A stretch of DNA of 63,656 bases. It comes from Enterorhabdus sp. P55. GTDB lineage: Bacteria; Actinomycetota; Coriobacteriia; Coriobacteriales; Eggerthellaceae. Below, piece by piece: positions 1 through 7,290 of the stretch (positions are counted from its first letter, which is position 1; every line of letters starts with the position of its first letter). The notes under the pieces are model-generated. The model did not search any database. It saw only the letters and a list, made by a program, of their open reading frames with translations, and was not told the DNA's origin. A program made the position numbers and the translations under genes. Location: contig NZ_QWKK01000005.1 of NCBI RefSeq assembly GCF_009911695.1, positions 1 through 63,656 on the forward strand, in the 5' to 3' direction.

Positions 1-1503
1 AGCCTGACCCGCGACCTGCGTGCCAGCCGCAGCACCCGCACCTGCGGTCGGCACGCCATTGGCAGCGCCCGCCACGCCCGCCACCGCGGCCTGCGCGCCC
101 GCTCCGGCCGCCTCCGCACCCGACGCGCCCTGGGCGGCTGGAGCGCCATCCGCGTGCGCTTCACGTGAAACACACGCAGCGGCCCCTTCCCCGGCCCCGC
201 CCTGCACGCCCGGGCCCGTGGCACCAGCCACCGCGGCCCCCACGACCTGGGCGGCTCCCGCACCCGTGGCGCCACCCGCCACCGGGGCCCCCGCAACCTG
301 CACGCCAGCCGCACTCGACACGCCCGCCGCAGCCGGCACGCTCACCACATGGGCCACCGCCGAGTACCCCGACTCGAGCGCTTCCACGCGCTCGGCCAGA
401 GCAGCCAGGGTCAGGTCGGAATCCGGGCGCACCATGCGCGTGAGCGCGATCTCGAAGGACAGCCGCGGGTTCGTCGACGTCTTCAGATCCGCCGACAGGT
501 CGCCCAGCACCGAGAGCAGGCGCGCCAGGCGGTCAGGCCCGAACAGCGGCAGCTCCTCAGTCAGCTCGCGACGCGTGCTCTCGCTCACATCGAGCGCCAC
601 GTCCGCGCCGGCCAGGCTCATCACGTACATGTTGCGGATGTGCTCGGCAAAGTCGCGCGTGAACTGCGCCAGGTCAGCACCCGTCTCCACGTACTCGGCC
701 GTCCAGCGGAAGCACGCGGCCACATCGCGCGTGCCTACGAAACGCACGATCTCGGCCAGGTCGCTCACGTCGAGCGACCCCAGCATGCGCTCAGCCACCT
801 CCATGGTGACCTTCCCCTCGCCGAACGCGATGAGCTGCTCAAGTGAGGTAAGCGCGTTACGCATCCCGCCTTCCGCCCGATGCGCGATGAGGTCGAGCGC
901 CTCGCCCTCGAATTCCACGCCCTCGGCCACGCAGATGGCACCAAGACGCGACACGATGGACTCGCTCGAGATGCGGCGGAAGTCGAAGCGCTGGCAACGC
1001 GAGTGAATGGTCTCGGGAACCTTCTGGGGATCGGTGGTCGCCAGGATGAACACCACGTGGCTCGGCGGCTCCTCGAGCGTCTTCAGCAGCGCGTTGAACG
1101 CCGCCGTCGAGAGCATGTGAACCTCGTCGATGATATAGATCTTATAGCGCCCGCGAGTGGGAGCGAACGACACGCGCCCGATGATCTCCTCGCGCACGTT
1201 CTCGACGCCGGTGCGCGACGCGGCGTCAAGCTCGTAGACATCGGGATGCTCGCCAGCGGCGATCATCTCGCAGTCGGCGCAGGTGCCGTCCGGCTCCGCC
1301 GTGGGGCCGTGCTCGCAGAGAAGCGCCTTGGCCAGCAGGCGCGCAGTGGTGGTCTTGCCCGTGCCACGCGGCCCCGTGAACAGGTACGCGTGACTCACCT
1401 TGTCCTGGTCGATGGCGTTCTTGATGGTGCGCTCGATGTGCTCCTGCCCGACGACGTCCTCGAAGATCTGCGGGCGGTACTTGCGATACAGCGCCTCGGC
1501 CAT
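1..1503 (-). CDS. dnaX: DNA polymerase III subunit gamma/tau, 3' end cut by the window edge
   Basis: Clamp-loader ATPase of the replisome. The 501 codons visible begin MAEALYRKYRPQIFEDVVGQ, the classic DnaX start, followed by a Walker A motif GPRGTGKTT near residue 45, a zinc-binding cysteine cluster (around residues 65-80), a DEVHML Walker B-type motif and the SRC sensor motif. After about residue 360 the sequence becomes an Ala/Gly/Val/Pro-rich low-complexity linker, still open at base 1, so the tau-like tail lies outside the window. An AAGGAGG ribosome site sits about 8 bases before the ATG. It lies 3 bases downstream of the DedA gene and is probably cotranscribed with it. A 14/16 match to a parS site lies in the linker near 157-172. 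Confidence 0.95.
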   Translation of the reverse strand, partial: MAEALYRKYRPQIFEDVVGQEHIERTIKNAIDQDKVSHAYLFTGPRGTGKTTTARLLAKALLCEHGPTAEPDGTCADCEMIAAGEHPDVYELDAASRTGVENVREEIIGRVSFAPTRGRYKIYIIDEVHMLSTAAFNALLKTLEEPPSHVVFILATTDPQKVPETIHSRCQRFDFRRISSESIVSRLGAICVAEGVEFEGEALDLIAHRAEGGMRNALTSLEQLIAFGEGKVTMEVAERMLGSLDVSDLAEIVRFVGTRDVAACFRWTAEYVETGADLAQFTRDFAEHIRNMYVMSLAGADVALDVSESTRRELTEELPLFGPDRLARLLSVLGDLSADLKTSTNPRLSFEIALTRMVRPDSDLTLAALAERVEALESGYSAVAHVVSVPAAAGVSSAAGVQVAGAPVAGGATGAGAAQVVGAAVAGATGPGVQGGAGEGAAACVSREAHADGAPAAQGASGAEAAGAGAQAAVAGVAGAANGVPTAGAGAAAGTQVAGQA

Positions 1504-1506
1504 GGC

Positions 1507-2487
1507 CTACGCCTCCTTGTCCTCGCGGCGCGCCGGCTCGGCGGCCGTGTCATCGTCCGGCACGTCAGCGAGGCGCGTAACCCCCGCCGCAGCGCTCGCC
1601 TCGCCAAGGAAGCCCTCCCCTGCCGCCAGCTCAGAAGCGTCGTCACGCGCGCCACCGGCCTCGGCGCGAGCCGCTCGCTCCGCCTCCTCGGCAGCCCGGC
1701 GCTCGGCCGCCACCGCCTCGCGCGCCTGCTCCTTGGCCTCGGCCTCGGCCCGGCGCACCTTCTCACGCACCAGCTCGCGCTCGTACTCCGCGTCGCTCAC
1801 GCGCTCCTCGGCTGCGGCCACCGGATCGCCCGCCTTCGCCCGACGCGCGCTCAGAGCAGCCTTCACGGCGCCGATCACCGCCGGCGCCACGGACACGGCC
1901 ACGATGCCCAGCACGATCACCTCGAAGTGCTCCTGCACGAGCGGCACGCCGCCGAAGAAGTACCCCACCAGCACGAACAGGCTCACCCACGAGATGCCGC
2001 CCAAACAGTTAAACAGCGTGAACTTCCCGAAGTTCATGTGCCCGGTGCCAGCGATAAAGGGAGCGAACGTGCGGAAGAACGGCATGAAGCGCGTGATGAC
2101 GATGGTCAGACCGCCGTAGCGGTCGAAGAAGTGGTCGAGCTTGGCCATGCGCTCGGGCGTGAGCGCCTTCACCTTGCCCGAGTCGATGATGCGCGTGCCG
2201 AAGAACCGCGCGATCCAGTAGTTGGAGGTGTTGCCCAAGATGGCCGCCACCCAGAACACGACGAGCGTCGCCCACAGGTTGAGCCCGCCGCCGTCAGCCG
2301 AGAACACGCCCGCCGCGAACAGCAGCGAGTCGCCCGGCAGAAACGGGAAGAACACGAGCCCCGTCTCGATGAACACGATGAGGAACAGCGGCGTGTACAC
2401 CCACACCGGCCCCAACGCGATGATCCAGGCGGCGATGAACCCGCGCGGGTCTTTCAGCAGGTTGACGAAGAACTCGATGATTCCCAT
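1507..2487 (-). CDS. DedA family membrane protein
   Basis: Polytopic membrane protein of the DedA (SNARE-associated) family, linked elsewhere to undecaprenyl-phosphate or lipid flipping. The body (about residues 1-200) has the hallmark ETGLVFFPFLPGDSLLF segment, an early GNTSNYWIARFFG block and FMPFFRTFAPFIAG with the conserved arginine. The C-terminal 120 residues are a long charged, Ala/Glu/Arg-rich helix, probably cytoplasmic coiled coil, which is longer than in typical DedA proteins. Start: ATG at 2487 has AAAGG 7 bases upstream. The upstream in-frame ATG at 2502 has no ribosome site and lies at the 3' end of the SRP RNA. A role in envelope lipid transport is inferred from the family only. 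Confidence 0.88.
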   Translation of the reverse strand: MGIIEFFVNLLKDPRGFIAAWIIALGPVWVYTPLFLIVFIETGLVFFPFLPGDSLLFAAGVFSADGGGLNLWATLVVFWVAAILGNTSNYWIARFFGTRIIDSGKVKALTPERMAKLDHFFDRYGGLTIVITRFMPFFRTFAPFIAGTGHMNFGKFTLFNCLGGISWVSLFVLVGYFFGGVPLVQEHFEVIVLGIVAVSVAPAVIGAVKAALSARRAKAGDPVAAAEERVSDAEYERELVREKVRRAEAEAKEQAREAVAAERRAAEEAERAARAEAGGARDDASELAAGEGFLGEASAAAGVTRLADVPDDDTAAEPARREDKEA

Positions 2488-2510
2488 GGAGGCGCCTTTC
2501 ATAGAAAAGT

Positions 2511-2610
2511 GCCCCGAATAGGCATGGGCGCTCGTCAGCGGTCCCTTATGGCTGCTTCCTTCCGGACCTGACCAGGTTCGGAACATGGCGCCGCCCATAC
2601 CCATTCGAGG
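2511..2610 (-). ncRNA. ffs: Bacterial small signal recognition particle RNA (4.5S type)
   Basis: The minus strand carries the invariant SRP domain IV core: CCTGGTCAGGTCC then GGAAGGAAGCAGCC, the Ffh-binding loop. The two ends pair over 11 consecutive positions (2600-2610 with about 2512-2522, including G-U pairs), closing a hairpin of about 100 nt as expected for 4.5S RNA. A TTTTC run follows the 3' side. It stands directly upstream of dedA and dnaX on the same strand, a common actinobacterial arrangement. Confidence 0.93.
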
Positions 2611-2631
2611 CACTCGAACTTGTAACGTCCA

Positions 2632-2637
2632 AGTATA
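2632..2637 (-). promoter_or_regulatory. Probable -10 box of the SRP RNA promoter
   Basis: TATACT on the minus strand, about 22 bases before the 5' side of the SRP RNA helix, which would give a short leader. No good -35 hexamer is seen at 17 bases. The inverted-repeat element at 2798-2974 ends about 160 bases upstream. Confidence 0.5.
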
Positions 2638-2797
2638 GGGGAACCCGCCGCGCTGCGCACCTGCGCCGCCGGGCACGAACCAAAAGTCCACAGCCTGCGT
2701 CGCCACGAGGCCGCCCACGCGGCGTCCGGCAAGGGGCGGACGCTGAGTCGTCCGCCCCGCAACTACACGCGCCGAGAACACTCGTGCAGTCTTTTCA

Positions 2798-2974
2798 CGC
2801 AAAGTGGCCAAAAAAGACGAGTTGACGACAGAAATCGGGAGATCCCCACGCCCGGGAGGCCCTCGGGCGCCGCATGAAACGCTCCCGGCCAACAGCGACC
2901 TGGGGTTTTGCCCGTCCACCGGCCAGGGGTGCCAGGAATGCCGTCGTCAAGTCGTCTTTTTTGGCCACTTTGCG
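2798..2974. repeat. 177-bp inverted-repeat element, copy A
   Basis: Two 32-base arms (2798-2829 and 2943-2974) are inverted copies with 31 of 32 positions identical. They contain GTGGCCAAAAAAGACGA and the tandem GACGACTTGACGAC. The 113-base interior has no credible ORF. A second element of exactly the same length with the same arm sequence lies at 23536-23712, so this is a dispersed element and not a chance hairpin. Both carry GACCTGGG in the same central position. It sits between the 3' end of fdhD and the SRP RNA promoter. MITE-like or REP-like; no transposase is nearby. Confidence 0.85.
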
Positions 2975-3019
2975 GCTGCGGAGAGCACGCGCCGCCCTCG
3001 GAAGCAACGCGACCCAGAA

Positions 3020-3832
3020 TCAAACGGCGGCGCAGCCGAGGGGGTCGTGGTAGACCACGGCCGAGTCCGGGCGCGCCTGACACACGAGAGTAAGGCCGAA
3101 CTCGCGAGCCAACCGGACGGTCTCGTCGGTGGGAACCGCCTTGGTGGCCAGCAGCGGAATGCCAGCGCGAATGGCCTTCATCACCATGTCCACCGGCAAA
3201 CGACCGCTCGAGAACACGAGAGCCTGCCGCAGGTCGATCTCCTGGCGCAGGGCCGCGCCCACCACTTTGTCAAAGGCGTTGTGACGTCCGAGATCCTCCC
3301 GGCAGACCAGAAGATCGCCGCCCACCATGAGATAGCAGCTGTGGGTGCCGGTGGTGGCCCGGTGCAGGGGGGAATCATCCGCGAACACCCGAGCCGCGCC
3401 GAACACCCAGGACGGATTCCACTCGATGGGCTCCACCGGCCGCGGCGGGGCGTCGGTGGTGAAGTAGCGGTTGTAGACCCGGTTGCCCGTGCAGCATGAG
3501 GGCACCGTCTCCACGCCGCGTCGCGAGAAGTCGCCGCGACAGCAGCCGAGGGTCACCCGTGCGCGAGTGCCCTGCTCGCACAGGTACACCTCATCCACCT
3601 CGTCGATGCCGGCGATGATGCCCTCGGTATAGAGCCGCCCGATGACGAGGTCGGTTAGGTGCGCGGGGGTGCAGACGAGTCGCAGGGTGGGCACCGTGTT
3701 GACCGCCACGTCCAGGGCGTGCTCCACCAGCACGACCCTCTCCGCCGCCGTTGCCCGACCGTCAGGGCGCAGCAGCGCAGCCGAGCTCTCTGCTACCACC
3801 TCGCCCCCTCGGTAGCGATCGATCACCCTCAT
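3020..3832 (-). CDS. fdhD: Sulfurtransferase FdhD, formate dehydrogenase accessory protein
   Basis: FdhD moves sulfur from a cysteine desulfurase onto the molybdenum cofactor for formate dehydrogenase. The 270-residue protein has the family block EDLGRHNAFDKVVG (about residues 179-192), the SSGRLPVDMVMK block and the family's normal length. The catalytic loop, usually CxxC, reads PSCCTGN here with adjacent Cys113 and Cys114. Start: ATG with GGAGGAGCAAGG upstream. It follows focA by about 190 bases in the formate hydrogenlyase cluster, whose FdhF is the expected client. Confidence 0.93.
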   Translation of the reverse strand: MRVIDRYRGGEVVAESSAALLRPDGRATAAERVVLVEHALDVAVNTVPTLRLVCTPAHLTDLVIGRLYTEGIIAGIDEVDEVYLCEQGTRARVTLGCCRGDFSRRGVETVPSCCTGNRVYNRYFTTDAPPRPVEPIEWNPSWVFGAARVFADDSPLHRATTGTHSCYLMVGGDLLVCREDLGRHNAFDKVVGAALRQEIDLRQALVFSSGRLPVDMVMKAIRAGIPLLATKAVPTDETVRLAREFGLTLVCQARPDSAVVYHDPLGCAAV

Positions 3833-4023
3833 GGCCTTGCTCCTCCCCTGCCGCCCACGAGGGGCGGCGCCTCAATCCCCGCAGCAGCCGATCCTGCCCG
3901 CCGGACCCGCAAGAAAAGCACCGCGACGCCCGCAGGGCTCGTACGTCACTCGCCGAGCGCGCTCGCCCAGACAGGCGCCGCACCGCCCGCAGCACCCGCC
4001 GGCGCCGCGTCCCATCCGTCGCG

Positions 4024-4851
4024 CTAGTCGCGCTTGCGGTAGGCGAACCAGTAGGCCATGCCCACCACCAGGCCGCCGACGATATTGCCGAGCGTCGCCA
4101 GCACCAGGTTGTAGGCGATGCCGCCCAAGGTGATGGCCCCAGCGGCCCCCACGCCACCCAGGGTGTTGAGCACCAGCCCCATGGGCAGGAAGAACATATT
4201 CGCCACGCAGTGCTCGAAACCGCAGGCCACGAAGGCGGAAATGGGCAGCAGCAGCCCGATGACCTTGTCGGCCACCGACTTGCCGCCAAAGCCAATCCAC
4301 ACAGCCAGGCACACGAGCACGTTGCACAGGATGGCCTTGAAGAACAGCGCGACCGGATCGAGCGCCACCTTCCCCGCCGCCACCGACACGAAGGTCTCGC
4401 CCACGGCACCGCCGTTCATCCCCTGGAGATTGCTCAGGTAGATGACGGCCATAGCCAGCAGCGAGCCGACCAGATTGCCCACCCACACAACACCCCAGTT
4501 GCGAAAGACGCCCGACCACGGGATGCGGCCAGAGGCCTTGGCGCACAGCATGAGCACGTTACCCGTGAACAGCTCGGCGCCACAGCAGAGCACCAGGGTG
4601 AGACCGAGGCAAAAGCAGACGCCTCCCACCAGGCGCTGGACGGCAAAGGGAATGGTGGGATCGCCCAGGAAGGTGCAGAAGAGCATACCGCCGAAGCCGA
4701 TGAAGGCGCCGGCCAGCATAGCTGCCACGAAGCAACGCGCCGGAGGCATCGATGCCTTGGTGACGCCGACGGCCTCGGCCTTGGCCTCAATGGCTGCCGG
4801 GGCCAGGGCCTCCGGGCTCACGGTGATCAGATCCTCTTTCTCGATTGGCAT
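4024..4851 (-). CDS. focA: Formate channel of the FNT family (FocA-like)
   Basis: Pentameric formate/nitrite channel of the cytoplasmic membrane. The 275 residues hold about six hydrophobic segments. Family signatures include GAELFTGN, CNVLVCLAVW and GFEHCVANMFFLPMG. Length is typical for FocA. The ATG is preceded by GGAGAGATAACCA. It lies 24 bases downstream of hycI and inside a formate hydrogenlyase cluster, so formate is the likely substrate, as for FocA/FocB beside hyc/hyf operons. Nitrite transport is possible from the family alone but the context argues against it. Confidence 0.93.
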   Translation of the reverse strand: MPIEKEDLITVSPEALAPAAIEAKAEAVGVTKASMPPARCFVAAMLAGAFIGFGGMLFCTFLGDPTIPFAVQRLVGGVCFCLGLTLVLCCGAELFTGNVLMLCAKASGRIPWSGVFRNWGVVWVGNLVGSLLAMAVIYLSNLQGMNGGAVGETFVSVAAGKVALDPVALFFKAILCNVLVCLAVWIGFGGKSVADKVIGLLLPISAFVACGFEHCVANMFFLPMGLVLNTLGGVGAAGAITLGGIAYNLVLATLGNIVGGLVVGMAYWFAYRKRD

Positions 4852-4875
4852 TGGTTATCTCTCCTCTCCATTTGA

Positions 4876-5418
4876 TTACAGGCTCATCAGGGGATAGCAG
4901 CCGAAGTCTGCTCCGGCGGCTATGACGGCATGGAGCTCATCGACAGCGGCCAGCACCGGCTCGCTCACCGGGTCGAAGAACGCGGTGCCCGCCGGCTGAA
5001 TGCCGAGGAACGTCACCTCGTCGCTCATCTCCTCCAACTGCCCCAGAAGGTAGGTGATGGGCAGCGTGTGGGTGGTGATGAGCGACTGGACGGCAACGTC
5101 CTGGGCGCTGAGGCGACGGACGGCACCGGGCTCGAGGCCCATGGCCGCCGCATCTACCAGAAGCAGGCGCCGAGGCGCCAGGCGACGCAGATAGCCCAGG
5201 TCGTTCTCGGGGGTCTGGCCCCCGTCCACCGCTATCCAGCCATCCACCGGCTCCTCCTCAAGCCGGCGGGCCAGCAGCGGGCCGGCAGCGTCATCGCCCC
5301 GCAAAACGCTGCCCACGCAGAACGCGACGCAACGGCCACGACCCCCCTCCTCGGCAGCCGCCAGGATGGCCGCGGCGCTCGAGCTCGGTGGCGAGGGCTC
5401 CCACCCCGGGGCGCTCAC
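4876..5418 (-). CDS. hycI: Hydrogenase maturation protease, HycI type
   Basis: Endopeptidase that removes the C-terminal tail of the hydrogenase large subunit after nickel insertion. The sequence shows GSVLRGDDAAGP (nickel-site Asp), DGGQTPEN, LLVDAAAMG and TTHTLPITYLL in family order. A GTG at 5418 is chosen: it overlaps the hycH stop as GTGA and has GGAGG about 6 bases upstream. A GTG at 5457 would add 13 unconserved residues. Its substrate is almost certainly the large subunit at 7291-9027, which keeps the cleavable tail. Confidence 0.92.
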   Translation of the reverse strand: MSAPGWEPSPPSSSAAAILAAAEEGGRGRCVAFCVGSVLRGDDAAGPLLARRLEEEPVDGWIAVDGGQTPENDLGYLRRLAPRRLLLVDAAAMGLEPGAVRRLSAQDVAVQSLITTHTLPITYLLGQLEEMSDEVTFLGIQPAGTAFFDPVSEPVLAAVDELHAVIAAGADFGCYPLMSL

Positions 5419-5969
5419 GAGACCCTCCGACCCATGGCGTAGACTTGGGGCTCGCACTGCACCTCGTCGAGCAGGCGCAGGAACTCATCGAGCCACGCTG
5501 GCGCATCGAGCGCCGTCACCGCGCGCGTCGACCCCTCGGCGCCCCCAGCGCCCACCGCGGCCTCGACCCCCGCGCCGCCCGCAGTCGCGAGCGCCGCGAG
5601 CACGGCCGGCTTCAACAAGCCCACGTGCTCCTTCTTCAGCTCAATCTCGCCGAATCGCTTGATGCCTGCCAACTTATCGCGGGCCTCTCCGGGCTCTAAA
5701 GCCTCGAGAACGGCGTCGAACACCTCGCACGAGGAGGCCAGCCGCGGCTCCAAGCAGTCGATGACGCCCGTGTGGTGCCCGATGGCCAGGGTGTAGTACA
5801 GCACCGAGCGCGCCTCCTCGGGAATAGAGCGCTCATCATCGACGAACTTACGCCCCAGCCGGTAGAACACCACGTCTCGGGCCGTTCGCCTGTCAGTGGC
5901 GTGGGCCGCCGTCGGACGGACGGCCGCCGAGGCGCTCATGGCAGCGTCCCCGCTCTCCCCCGCCGTCAT
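5415..5969 (-). CDS. hycH: Formate hydrogenlyase maturation protein HycH
   Basis: 184 residues matching the HycH/HyfJ family: [13 protein letters not shown] near residue 34, then [22 protein letters not shown], and [16 protein letters not shown]. HycH helps assemble the FHL large subunit; its mechanism is poorly known. The first 30 residues and an Ala/Gly-rich stretch near residue 135 are not family-like. The start overlaps the hycG stop (ATGA), and the end overlaps hycI (GTGA), so the three are translationally coupled. ATG at 5939 is an alternative start. Confidence 0.9.
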   Translation of the reverse strand: MTAGESGDAAMSASAAVRPTAAHATDRRTARDVVFYRLGRKFVDDERSIPEEARSVLYYTLAIGHHTGVIDCLEPRLASSCEVFDAVLEALEPGEARDKLAGIKRFGEIELKKEHVGLLKPAVLAALATAGGAGVEAAVGAGGAEGSTRAVTALDAPAWLDEFLRLLDEVQCEPQVYAMGRRVS

Positions 5970-6748
5970 TCCTGCACGACCTTACTGAGAAGCAGGGCCT
6001 TCAGATCCATGTAAACCGCCTTCTTGCGCAGGTCGGCCTCGCCCTCGATCAGCCGGTCGGCCGCCGCCAGGGCGTCGGAGCGATCCTTCATGAGGGCCAT
6101 CATGAACTCGTCCACGATCTGCTTGCCGTAGTAGTAGCCGCTCATGAGCCGCGCCTCGCGCTCGAAGGCGGTGCGCACCTTGTAGGGTATGAGCGGGAAG
6201 GCTACCGGCGCCTGCTCGCCTGCGGGCGCTACGTGATGGCTCGCGTGAAGCTTCTGGTCGAGCAGACCCAGGGTCACGGCGAAGCCGTAGATGGTAGCCG
6301 GCGGCGACGGCGGGCAGCCGGGCACGTACACGTCCACCGGCAGAATGGGGTCGGTACCGCCCCACACGCAGTAGTTGTCATGGAAGATGCCGCCGGTGCA
6401 CCCACAGGCCCCGTACGACATGACGATCTTCGGATCAGGAGCGGCATGGTAGGCCCGCAGCGCCGGCTCGCGCATCGCGCGGGTCATGGCCCCGGTGTAG
6501 AGCAGCACATCAGCGTGGCGAGGCGACGGCACTACCTTGATGCCGAAGCGCTCAGCGTCGAACACTGCGGTGATAGTGGAGAAAATCTCGATCTCGCAGC
6601 CGTTGCAGCCGCCGCAGTCCACGCGGTAGACGTAGACCGAGCGCTTGATGGACTCGAGGAGCCTCTTCTTGGCCTCGGCCACCGAGGCGTCCAGCTGGAC
6701 GGGGTCGGGCTGCCACTGCAGCCGAGCCGGGAAGTCGTTCTCGATCAT
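5966..6748 (-). CDS. hycG: [NiFe] hydrogenase small subunit (HycG/HyfI, NuoB-like)
   Basis: Small subunit of the group 4 hydrogenase, carrying the proximal [4Fe-4S] cluster next to the Ni-Fe site. Cysteine motifs are [26 protein letters not shown] and VPGCPPSPP, the NuoB/HycG pattern. 260 residues, with a C-terminal helical extension of about 70 residues ([21 protein letters not shown] region) like HycG. Start at 6748 is set by AAGGAGGAG 5 bases upstream and an ATGA overlap with hycF; the longer upstream reading lacks these. Confidence 0.93.
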   Translation of the reverse strand: MIENDFPARLQWQPDPVQLDASVAEAKKRLLESIKRSVYVYRVDCGGCNGCEIEIFSTITAVFDAERFGIKVVPSPRHADVLLYTGAMTRAMREPALRAYHAAPDPKIVMSYGACGCTGGIFHDNYCVWGGTDPILPVDVYVPGCPPSPPATIYGFAVTLGLLDQKLHASHHVAPAGEQAPVAFPLIPYKVRTAFEREARLMSGYYYGKQIVDEFMMALMKDRSDALAAADRLIEGEADLRKKAVYMDLKALLLSKVVQE

Positions 6749-7287
6749 CGGGCTCCTCCTTCCTCCGAGGCCACGCGGGCCTGGCGCTGAAACGCGAGGG
6801 CGTCGTCGCGTCGGCGGCAGGCCAGGCACAGCGACACCGCATCGGCGTCGGCTGCGGCCGGGCCGCCCACCGACTCGAGCACCCGCCGCGCATAGTCGAC
6901 CTCCTTGGCCGCGGCGTAGGGCTTCCCGCAGCAGCTGCAGCGGGCTACCGGGTAGGCGCAGGACTCGCGCAGATCGGCCTTGTCACGCACGGCCAGCTCG
7001 AACTCGGTGGTCAGCACGATGGCGTAGAGGGGGCACACCTCCTGGCAGCGGCCGCAGAAGATGCAGCGGCCGTAGCTGATGTCCCAGGTGATGTACTCCT
7101 GCTCGTCATCGAGGTCCATGGTGATGGCGTTGGCCGGACACGCGATGGCGCAGGCGCCGCAGGCGATGCACAGCCGCTCCTTGTGCTCGGGCTTGCCGCG
7201 GAACCCCGCCGGCATCTCAAGCGGCTGGAAGGGGTAGCCGATGGTGGCGTCCCCTGCCTTCCGTATCTCCTTGAACAGCTCGAACAT
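6745..7287 (-). CDS. hycF: Ferredoxin-type electron-transfer subunit (HycF/HyfH, NuoI-like)
   Basis: Carries two [4Fe-4S] clusters linking the ferredoxin arm to the small hydrogenase subunit. Motifs are [12 protein letters not shown] (about residues 40-51) and [12 protein letters not shown] (about 74-85). The C-terminal 80 residues add four more cysteines, in CSCCGKPY and CLACRR, which could form an extra metal site, similar to longer HycF/HyfH proteins. It begins 3 bases after the large subunit stop and overlaps hycG by ATGA. Confidence 0.93.
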   Translation of the reverse strand: MFELFKEIRKAGDATIGYPFQPLEMPAGFRGKPEHKERLCIACGACAIACPANAITMDLDDEQEYITWDISYGRCIFCGRCQEVCPLYAIVLTTEFELAVRDKADLRESCAYPVARCSCCGKPYAAAKEVDYARRVLESVGGPAAADADAVSLCLACRRRDDALAFQRQARVASEEGGAR

Positions 7288-7290
7288 GGC

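Noticed and set aside
2502-2919. Longer 470-codon reading of the DedA gene
   Set aside because: The extra 144 codons run through the SRP RNA gene and its promoter and contain no DedA sequence.
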